DNA of 64,000 nt, from positions 1,116,001 to 1,180,000 of the forward strand of contig JAOVFP010000003.1 in assembly GCA_025738555.1 (NCBI GenBank), in the 5' to 3' direction. Shown piece after piece: positions 56,331 through 64,000 of the stretch. Below the pieces are notes generated by a model. The model did no database searches, was not told the DNA's origin, and was given only the letters and a program-made list of their open reading frames with translations. Numbering within the stretch: the stretch's first letter is position 1; each line of letters opens with the position of its first letter. A program made the translations under genes and the position numbers. Source of the stretch: Cyathus striatus. Taxonomy: Eukaryota > Basidiomycota > Agaricomycetes > Agaricales > Nidulariaceae.

Positions 56331-59300
56331 ATGTCACCTTCTACTGATTCTACTGATTCTTCTGGTGAGAATAAACACCCTGAAGAGCCTGGTATGCTTC
56401 TACTCGTTTATGTCCTCTTTAATTAATTTACTAATTGAATATCTCAGTCTTTGGATGTGGGCATCGTACAAAGAACACTTCCAAGCTTCAAGTGTCCATT
56501 GCCAGTGAACACTTGGATGAAGATGGAAACCCACTGAAAAAGTGAACTCAACCACATGGCAGTGGTCACCCTTCAATAAAGAGGACAAGAGCCAATGCAT
56601 CACTCCCTGCTGGACCCTGTGGAGGAGGATATTTGCTTGGCGGTATCCTCTTGACAAAGAATTGTGCGAGTGGATGGCACGTCCGTCCAACCCTTCAGAT
56701 CCAGTGAGCTTGCATTGAGAGAGAGAAGGGGGGAATGCGAAGCTGGTATTCTCAAAGTGTACGTATGACATTTAAGTAGGTAAGCGACACGAGGTAACAG
56801 TATGTAAGGAGTGAGGTAACGGTAATGAAAAACGCATTTTCACCATGCAGGCAGAATGCCTGCTCTACAACCCGCAACTGACAATGACGATATCAATTTT
56901 AGTGCCTCTGACTCAGGTGAAAGTACTGACCATGAGCAGGATTCCATGCCAACGAACAAAGAGGTATCTAATTCAGTTAATATGCTTGTTCAATGATAGC
57001 TAAATTTGTTCATATAGATTGCTCAATCCCTTCCTGCAAAAACCATACCCGATGTTGGAAAGGGGTCTGGAAAGCGAAAGAAGAGGTGTATCGACATACA
57101 GGTAGTTGAAGATCTTGACAGCGCAACTAACATATCATGCCAAAATATTGCACCTTCTGCTAGCATTATTTTAGAAGATGCAATGGGCCCTTCAAAGAAG
57201 TTTAAGGTTAGTTTTAATCAATTATATGCATAAACTTGTACTTATTTAAATTGTTAGATGACCGGAAATCCGATTTACTTCTTTTACAAGGATTCGACAG
57301 TTAATGCCAAAAATGTGGTCAGAAATCCGGGAGATAAGCATTATAAATGCTACCATTCTAAATAACTGACCACGTAGTGAGAGAATTATGCAAGAAGAAA
57401 TCAATATCGCATCTGGGAAGATAGCTTTATCAGAAAGCAATGCTACCAGATTTTTAGAACAGCTCGAAAAAAAGTCGGAAAATATCCAAAAGGCTTTTGC
57501 TAAGCAGGAGGAGTGTGCAAAAAGTAAGTAATCTCTTAATGTATTAGCAATGATGCTGATATTAAGCAGGGACCATGGGATCAAGAACAATTTGAGTCAT
57601 TGCTTGCAGGCTGGGTTGTTACATGTGACCATCCATTTGAGGAAGTGGAATGGCCAGAGTTTCATCGTTTGCTAGAGTATGTTTTCCGCAGAACATCTAT
57701 TAAAATTCCTGGTTGACATGCTCTCAAATGGTGCATTATAAAGTTATGTGAAGAAGGAGTAGAAGGTTTGAAGCTAGAGTTTTCGGTTTGTACATAACTA
57801 GTTCAATATAATACATCTTATCTCATTGTACCGCATTACAGAAACTACTTGGTAATTTCTCCATTTCCCTTGACCTCTGGACTTCACCCAACAATATTGC
57901 CTTTTTGGTAATGATTGTGCATTTTGTCAATGACTTGGGAAAGCTTGGTTAGTTCCTTGCCAATTATCTTACTTTTAGTTGATTATTTGTGTTGTAGAGG
58001 AAGTACTGCTCGATTTTTGAGAGCTTGTTGGAGAACATTCTGGTGAAAATATTGCTGATGCTGTATGGCAGACCCTTACAGAGTATGGAATCTCACATAA
58101 GGTGCAGTAAAATCATACTTTATCTTTAATTCATAGCTTATTTTCATACATAAGATAACTGTGTTTATGCTTGACAATGCTACCAACAATGACACCTTTG
58201 TTGATGGTATTACGAATCGATGCAAAAGAGAAGGAGTTCATTTTAATTCAGAGTGGGCACGCTTACGTTGTATGCCACATACAATCCATCTCGCTGCCCT
58301 TCAGGCAAGTTTTGCCTTCCCTTGTCAATTAGCTAAATTATAAGGTTTTTAACAGCTTCTCGAAGCAATTGGTGCAATATCTGGACCTGACGTGAAGAAG
58401 GCATTGTCTGCAGTTGGAAATTATCAAGATTTGGTTATGGCTTCCCTTTCTAATGACCTGGAAGACTTAGTTGCACTGCAAGGTGATGATCTTGATGAAG
58501 TTATTGATGAAAATAATGTTCGTACATCAGTTTTGAAGGTAAGCTAATTTTTTTTGTTTCTAAAGATAACTAGAATACTTAGATATCACCCAGCTTTGAA
58601 AAGTCATCCGTGGGATACATTCCAGCCCACAGCATAGATGTACATGGCTTAGCCAGGTATCGCAGTCCATACAAGATCAAGGGCTCTCGAAGCCTGCACT
58701 AATGCCAATATTGGACATTTGAACTCGCTGGTCTTCAACTCATCAAATGATGAGTAAGTTCGAGCTCCTGTCATTTCAGCATATCTATCAACATTCTCAC
58801 ATAACTAATTATAGGTCGTGCTCTGGATTACCACAGTGACATTGATGAATTTACTGTCTGCTACAAGGACTTGCATGGGCTTGAGCTATCAGATGATGAG
58901 TGGAGTTCTATTGAGATTGTAACTAAATGGCTGCATGCATTTCATCATGCAACTACACAAATGTCTTCTACCAAAGAACCCATGCTGTTGACAACTCATG
59001 CTATATTTAGGGGACTCCAAGATCAGCTCAGAGGTGCTATAGAAGCATTACCAGATCGCACTGATCCTCGCATTCGATTAGGACTGCAGAAAGCACACAA
59101 GAAGCTTAGTGATTATTATTATCACTTTGATAAGTCTCCATATTACATTTGGGCAGCACATATGTCTTCTCTTTCAAATACATAACTCTCATTTTACTCA
59201 CTATTTAAAAGTCCTAGATCCAAGAATATCATATCAAGGGCTGTTGGAGGATTATGAAGACGACAGAACACTTATACAAGATGTGAACAAGGCGAAACAG

Positions 59301-59785
59301 CTGTTAGAATTACACTTCAATCATTTTTATGCTGGAAAGTTCAAATCTACCTCCACTGAATTAAGCAGTTTGTCGTGTGGTACCATACCTGCCACCTCTA
59401 CAGATTCGGAGTTCGATTTCATCGCATGCTACTCTCAAAAGGAGTGTCTCGTCATTGACGAATTAGAAGCTTATTTCAAACTTCAACCCAAGAACTTTAG
59501 TCTGTGCAAACCACTTGAATGGTGGGTAGGACATCGTGCTCAATTTCCAAATCTCTATTACCTTGCAATGAATATTCTGTCCATTCCAGGTGTGTGTACA
59601 CTCAATATTATTTATGAGAACACTCCTAATTGTAATGTAAAGGTTCAGCTGTTGGGGTTGAGAGAATCTTCTCAGGTGGTCATGATACTATATCTGTATG
59701 CCATGCAAGTCTTGGTGCAGATACAATATGTATTTTAATGTTGGCTAAATATCGGCTTCGCAATCTTCGTCTATCTCGTTCTTAA
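56331..59785 (+). pseudogene. hAT transposase (multi-exon, degenerate)
   Basis: Coding blocks with intron-like gaps run from MSPSTDSTDSSGENK (56331) through an acidic/basic N-terminus, a BED-type zinc-finger region near 57250-57360 (GNPIYFFYKD.., GDKHYKCYH), the FSISLDLWTSPNN first-Asp motif near 57855, MLDNATNND near 58167, RCMPHTIHLAAL, a helical middle (58871-59185) and the C-terminal hAT dimerisation region: EWWVGHRAQFP..LAMNILSIPG and, after an intron (59590-59643), SAVGVERIFSGGHDTIS to a TAA at 59783-59785. Stops occur after GNPLKK (56543-56545) and in the BED region (CYHSK then TAA), and a hairpin-ended repeat interrupts the N-terminal part (56710-56870). It would cut and paste the element, but this copy is inactive. 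Confidence 0.75.
56710..56870. repeat. Hairpin-ended insertion in the hAT transposase, copy 3
   Basis: It ends with ATGCAGGC-AGAAT-GCCTGCTCTACAA (56845-56870), like the ends at 32169 and 53529. The left boundary is approximate. Confidence 0.45.
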
Positions 59786-60289
59786 AGCTCGCATAATTAG
59801 CATTCAATAGCAGTTGATTTTTGTGCTTCAATTTACATAAATACATCGAAATTTAGACCTGTATAACCATAAACTCCTGTCTTCAACCATATATGGTACC
59901 ATACTGTATTTCTTCTGCATAAATCTTACTTCAATACGGTACAGTTACAGAGTACCCGTACCCATAAAAAGACCGTAAGGTGTACGGCCGTACACCATAT
60001 ACGGTACAGTGTACAGCCCTAGCCGCTCTATCGAGCAGAACCTCCCTTAGGTTTATTTGCCTTAAGCAAATATTTGACTCTGTTTACCTAAGGAGGTTGT
60101 AGCGAGATACGAGCGTGCTGGTTTTAGGAGCCTGACCCCATAGCATGAACGTCGTGGAGGTTGACACTGACAGCGAGCTCGGTCTTGGTCACTTATTTGC
60201 AGCATCCTTTGTTTGTCACAAGGCTTAACGGCAAGCAAGAGTCACACGTTCGACCCTTGATGCTATTACATATTGCTGTAGAGCGTAAA

Positions 60290-60330
60290 CTCAATGTAAA
60301 CTTACATAACGTAACTTTATATAATGGAAG
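60290..60330 (+). promoter_or_regulatory. Candidate promoter of the F-box gene
   Basis: TTACATAACGTAAC (60302-60315) and TATATAATGG (60319-60328) lie 80-105 bp before the ATG. The first resembles the TTACRTAA box of the kinase-like genes. Confidence 0.35.
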
Positions 60331-60406
60331 GCCTCGTTGAGCAAACGTTTTCTCAACTTTACCACCGCCCACCACTTACTTACCTACCGTTTCTCTGCAC
60401 CATAAA

Positions 60407-62164
60407 ATGACAATAACGTCAAAACAAGAGTTTATAATGTACGTCCAGCACTGTTAAGTTGCATTATGTGACTGTACTGCATGTACACTGTTTTCTGATT
60501 GAACCATTAGCGCACCACGAGAAATATGCCAGTCATGTTCCAGTCCAAGTGGCAACACGTTTTTCCCTAACGATATTAAAGAAATAATACCTTCTCTTCG
60601 ATGCAATTCGGTTCCAATTGGGACGGTTGAACGCCAATCAAGGTTATCTGTTATCACTCAGACAGAATCTGATATAGCCAATCTTAATGGTGAAATTATG
60701 CGTCTCAAGAATTCCCTCACAGCTCTTCAGAGGCACCACAATGGAGCAAGTATCTTTTTAATGGAACAAAAGAGTCTCATGGCACCTATTCGAATGGTCC
60801 CTGATGATCTGTTGTGTCATATCCTTCTTCTCAGCCTTACTTACTCCAGGGACAAGGGATTTATCACAGTACAGGACCGCTTTACATCTATTCGGGTGTT
60901 CACTGAGGTCTGCTTTCATTGGCGATCCTTGGTACTGTCATATCCCCTCCTATGGTCGCACATAAGTGCCAATGTGACCAACAGCGACGACTCTTTTCTT
61001 GGGTGGAGATACATACATATGGTGGGAATGATGGGTTTTTACATCGAGAAATGCGTAACATTATCAAAAGAAGTCCCGCTGTGTATCAAGATACAAGGGG
61101 ATTCCGGGCTTACGTTTGGAAATTCTTGTATGAAAACGATTGCACGCAACACGTATAGATGGGAAACAATTGACTTCGGGTGGGGATTTATGAAAAAAAT
61201 CTCAGGACATATCCCCAAAAATACAACTGGTTTCAATATTTTGAGATCGTTGACTCTCCATAATGACCAATCTCAGGCCAGCACCATTTCATTCAAATCT
61301 GCTCCTGCACTCCGTCATTTTTGCATCAAGGGAATTCAGAATCCATTTGGGAAACTCGTTAACTTTCCATGGACACAGATAACACATTTTTGTGCACGGG
61401 ACAACCCAATCGACGGTGAAGAACTTTTAAGAATCTTGAAAGCCATGCCAAAGCTCACATCTTTTGAGTACTCGGGAACTCCAATGATATATACACCTGG
61501 AAAACGTATAACACTTCGAAATCTGAAAGAACTGAAGCTGTATAACCATGTTGGTTTTCTGTTGAACGCGCTAGATACGCCAGGTCTCGTATCGCTCGAT
61601 CTGGACCGCTGTTCTTTCGGCCTTGGCGTCGAAAGTATCCCTTTGGTTGTTTCCCAATTCCTCCGGCAATCAAAGTGCTCTCTGCAGGAACTAAAACTTA
61701 CTGGAATATCCCTGGATGATGGATGGGATGTGGAAGAACTAAACCAACTGAGACGATTATATTTAAAGTGGCAGCCGTCTATTACCGGAGATCTTCGTCA
61801 TTTGACAAGACGGACCGATGAACCACAGAGCCCGTTTTCAAGGCTGCGTACGTGGATCGTAGGACACTACAAGTATTTGTTCCCACAGCTGGAGGCACTT
61901 GAGCTGCATATGTATTCGCACACAGGGTATGTTCCAGATAAAGTGGTCAAGTTGCTGAGATCTCGCCTTCCGTCTCCAAGTATCTCATCCAGTGCAGACT
62001 TTTACCTCCGATCTGCCAACATAATTTTTGACAGTATATTGAACACCGAAGATCTACAGGATGTCAAAGATTTTCTTAATTCTGATACAGTGGGCCGATC
62101 TGGTGTTGACATGAAGATCCGAGTTCGGTACTCGATTGATAGTGACTTATTTGTTACACTATAG
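60407..62164 (+). CDS. F-box protein with leucine-rich C-terminal region (2 exons)
   Basis: Exon 1 is 60407-60438 (MTITSKQEFI) and exon 2 is 60511-62164, joined in frame (561 aa); the 72-nt intron has GTACGT..ATTAG. A start at 60698 alone would lose a conserved N-terminus: a C17-x-x-C20 pair, then a coiled-coil segment (SDIANLNGEIMRLKNSLTALQ). The F-box core follows at about 103-150: APIRMVPDDLLCHILLLSL, VCFHWRSLVLSYPLLWSHI, the typical basidiomycete form. The rest has irregular leucine-rich segments (LRSLTLHND, LKELKLYN, LVSLDLDRC, LQELKLTGI, LRRLYLKW). Such proteins recruit substrates to SCF ubiquitin ligases through Skp1. The substrate is unknown. The gene starts 185 bp beyond repeat R copy 9. 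Confidence 0.87.
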
Positions 62165-62204
62165 ACGATTAGATAGTTACGTTAGATGATATTCATGCGG
62201 CGAA

Positions 62205-62330
62205 CAAGTAGTATCGTGTCATTGATTTAGAGTAGGACAAGAAGATTGATTATTTAGATAGCCATGAGATTGCCTCGTAATATGTCGAGAAAGTTAGAGA
62301 CATGTACTACTATTGGCGTAGAACGTAGTA
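62205..62330 (+). pseudogene. 3' scrap of a kinase-like family gene
   Basis: Reads YRVIDLE, a stop, DKKIDYLDSHEIAS, a stop, YVEKVRDMY, aligning with the end of exon 3 of the family. Two stops and no upstream exons. Confidence 0.6.
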
Positions 62331-62439
62331 AATATTTCATAGCCGTATTGGAGATGTAACTCTGTACTACCTACCTACTCTAACAGTACAGGTACATACG
62401 TTAACGGAACCGTGTCCACTCTCCCGCAGAATATTCATC

Positions 62440-63048
62440 TTATTTATGCAAAGGCTCCACTTCGTAAGAATTCCTGAGCTTCTCCAGCATCTTACCAAAC
62501 TTGTTTCTGCCACTACCAGACGACCCAATCCCCCAAAATTCATCCCTGGTATTCTAACAGCATTTAATGATTATAACAACAGCCATTTATGAAAAAACGC
62601 ACAAAAATCAGCTTAGACCTTCCCGTATTCCGAAGTTCCAAAATAAGCTCATAGTGTTGCGCGAATTTGTATCCTAATATATCTTCCATCTATCAAAGAA
62701 TAAGGAATGTAATCCTACAAACGCAAGCAATAACAATGTTGATAAGGAACCAGTCATCTCTTACATGATCTCGATACTGTTGAGCAATTGCCTTCACCTC
62801 TCTGGGTTTATCTACGGGATAGTTACGAATGTATTCTGCGATGTCCACCCTGTGCGGATGGAACTATGCCATACGATGGCATTAGTTTTGACCACAAGGG
62901 ACATATATTTTCTGCTTACTTTCAAAGACTGGAACAAATGTTCTGCAGTAGGATATTGGTTGCCCGCGTAGGTAATAGAGATAGGCGCGAATGAGGTAAA
63001 TCCATAGTAAGGGCTGTGTTTACTGCCAAAGTAAATGTCCGGGTTTGT
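62440..63048 (-). pseudogene. Second NADAR domain, without its own start codon
   Basis: Four exon-like blocks (63048-62920, 62863-62735, 62689-62619 and 62545-62440) join in one frame and match the upstream NADAR gene throughout: IYFGSKHSPYYGFTSFAP, YPTAEHLFQSLK, HRVDIAEYIRN, MEDILGYKFAQH, DEFWGIGSSGSGRNKFGKMLEKLR. Introns fall at corresponding places. No in-frame ATG lies before the domain; the frame is continuous with the gene upstream except for its TAA at 63051-63049. It is either the second half of an ancestral two-domain protein, now cut off, or a copy that lost its start. One donor (GTCTAA) is weak. NADAR/YbiA enzymes act on N-glycosidic bonds of ADP-ribose-type or riboflavin intermediates. 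Confidence 0.65.
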
Positions 63049-63733
63049 TTATTTGGAAAGAATACTTTGAGGAATTTGAGTTGTCTCGGAAGTTACTAGC
63101 TTCAATGTCGACCTTAGACGTTCCAACGCCTTTCCGAGCTCGTTCCTTCCTTTACCGTCTTTTCCTATTCCCCAAAACCAATCTTTGGGGGAATCCTTAA
63201 AGTGAAGCTTAGTTACAACTATAACTTGTAAGGGGAAATCATACTTCGACGAGGTCGGCATTTCCTGTACCTAACAGCTCATCGCGCAAATCAAGATGTT
63301 GGCTAAATTTATGCCACAGCACCTCGTCCATCTAAACAAGACACATGAAGATTGACATTCGTAAGCACTAATACCATTCATTGCTTACCATCTGTAGGTG
63401 TACTGCTATCCAATCACCTCTAACGTACTTGTTAGATTTATGCGCTACAGCGAGTGCAACTCGAGGAAGATCCGAGCGAGTTCTGATATGCTCTGCAATA
63501 CCGCCATGATGTTTCATAAACTATTTCAAACATGGATCAGCAAAAGCCCACGAAATTAGTAGAGTAGTTACCTTTAAGGCTTGAAAAAGATGTTCACTGG
63601 TAGGATATTTTTTTCCCTGGTATACAACCTGGTGTGGCGAGAAATTGGTAAAGTTATAGTAAGGCATATTTTTCTCGTAAAAGAGTATGCGCATCCGATT
63701 CAGACGATGGTCGTTGAGTAGCCGATGTAGCAT
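63049..63733 (-). CDS. NADAR (YbiA-like) domain protein, 4 exons
   Basis: Exons 63733-63572, 63520-63389, 63331-63245 and 63195-63049 (minus) join to 175 aa; introns are 51, 57 and 49 nt. Motifs: ILFYEKNMPYYNFTNFSP, YQGKKYPTSEHLFQALK with the family Ser-Glu-His, HHGGIAEHIRTRSD, VALAVAHKSNKYVRGDW, MDEVLWHKFSQH, ELLGTGNADLVE, DWFWGIGKDGKGRNELGKALERLR. This is the full length of the family. Members hydrolyse N-glycosidic bonds, for example in riboflavin damage clearance, or remove ADP-ribose from nucleic acid. A second copy of the domain follows immediately in the same frame. Confidence 0.85.
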
Positions 63734-64000
63734 TTCAATGTGTATGTACCCTTTAAAGCTGTTACGAGATGGAGATGAAAGCAGAATGAAGTGGCAGAGA
63801 GATGGAGATGAAGGGGTTACAACTACCCCCTTATAAGTGCATTGAAGTGGCCACTTACCTTAATCAGGCGCCAGGAAAATCACCGAGTGATGCCTTGTAG
63901 TACATACAATGACCGTTGTCTTCTGGCTATGTTTATCCGGAGTCAGCACAGCTCTTGAAGAACAACTGCAGAGGCATTCAGTTATGGAGGAGGTTCCTAA
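63734..64000. other. Window end, no gene recognised
   Basis: Upstream region of the NADAR gene. A GAGATGGAGATGAA phrase is repeated at 63767 and 63799. Nothing else identified. Confidence 0.4.

Larger units (their letters stand above)
54084..60021 (+). mobile_element. hAT transposon, 5.9 kb
   Basis: Termini TAGGGCTGTACA (54084) and TGTACAGCCCTA (ending 60021), flanked by the exact 8-bp duplication GCCGCTCT (54076-54083 and 60022-60029). It encodes a multi-exon hAT transposase (56331-59785) that is decayed. Subterminal sequence is rich in ACGGTA/TACGGT motifs at both ends (54100-54260 and 59935-60010), possible transposase-binding repeats. Confidence 0.88.
52688..60134. mobile_element. Mutator-type (MULE) non-autonomous element with long TIRs
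   Basis: Ends CAGGCTCCTAAAACCAGCAC at 52688 and its complement ending at 60134, flanked by the 9-bp duplication ACCCCATAG (52679-52687 and 60135-60143). The inverted repeats extend about 290 bp: the left arm is 52688-52980; the right arm is 53895-54083 plus 60030-60134, split by a later hAT insertion. Nine-base duplications with long TIRs are typical of Mutator-like elements. After removing the hAT, the element is about 1.5 kb and carries no transposase. Confidence 0.82.
51439..60220 (-). repeat. Dispersed repeat R, copy 9, split by a transposon stack
   Basis: On the minus strand it starts TGTGACAAACAAAGG (60220) and runs CTCGCTGTCAGTGTCAACCTCC.. like copy 3, is interrupted at the target duplication ACCCCATAG by the element at 52688-60134, and resumes as GGGTCTGTCCTTTC.. 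to 51439. Its left end truncates kinase-like copy I. Without the insertion it would be about 1.34 kb. Confidence 0.65.

Noticed and set aside
60698..62164. F-box gene starting at the ATG at 60698
   Set aside because: The upstream frame is open and carries the Cys-pair and coiled-coil N-terminus typical of these proteins; a 72-nt intron links it to an ATG at 60407.
1..64000. CRISPR arrays, rRNA or tRNA genes
   Set aside because: No direct-repeat/spacer pattern, no rRNA-like stretch and no convincing tRNA cloverleaf were seen by eye; the sequence is eukaryotic in style.

Overview
The window looks like an Agaricomycete (Basidiomycota) nuclear contig from a repeat-rich accessory region. Evidence: 46-66 nt introns with GT..AG ends in nearly every gene, a typical basidiomycete F-box protein, an HMG-box factor, NADAR proteins, and a mix of Tad/I-like LINE, DIRS-like, hAT, Mutator-type and TA-target elements. 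Orthology could not be tested, so the species is not named.

The main resident gene set is a lineage-expanded family of small protein-kinase-like proteins (about 270-310 aa, three exons, all starting MSE or similar). Copies lie at 1966-2940(+), 3642-4562(-), 6498-7526(-), 21089-22019(+), 29191-30153(-, decayed), 39771-40712(-), 48273-49380(+, decayed), 49543-50573(+, damaged splice donor) and 50935-51438(+, truncated), with scraps at 3430-3560 and 62205-62330. Six copies share a promoter layout: a TTACRTAA palindrome, an AATAAATACC box about 40-70 bp before the ATG, and a CCATCAA leader. A second family with a PD-(D/E)XK-like nuclease core occurs as one intact gene (42325-43754) and decayed copies at 10.2-10.7 and 31.2-31.9 kb, each near a kinase-like copy.

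Layout. 0-10 kb: kinase-like genes A, B and C between copies of a degenerate repeat (R), followed by a short hAT-type element with two tandem TA-target elements nested in it, one carrying a small ORF. 10-11 kb: decayed nuclease-family gene. 11.1-19.7 kb: full-length LINE on the minus strand with 14-bp target duplications, poly(A), a long endonuclease-RT-RNase H ORF and an ORF1 apparently split by introns. 20-22 kb: TA element, kinase-like gene D. 23-28.9 kb: R copies and GTTGCC-type tandem repeats. 29-36 kb: CpG-poor, mutated block with decayed kinase, decayed nuclease and a DIRS-like element. 36-43.8 kb: HMG-box gene, R, kinase-like gene F, intact nuclease-like gene. 44-51 kb: R copies and kinase cluster G-H-I. 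51.4-60.2 kb: nested stack, R containing a Mutator-type long-TIR element containing a 5.9-kb hAT element containing a small TA element. 60.4-63.7 kb: F-box gene and two NADAR domains head to tail, separated by one in-frame stop.

The transposons account for most of the length. The host-like genes (kinase-like, nuclease-like, F-box, HMG, NADAR) resemble fast-evolving accessory families. I infer, but cannot show, that the kinase-like and nuclease-like genes form a functional pair.
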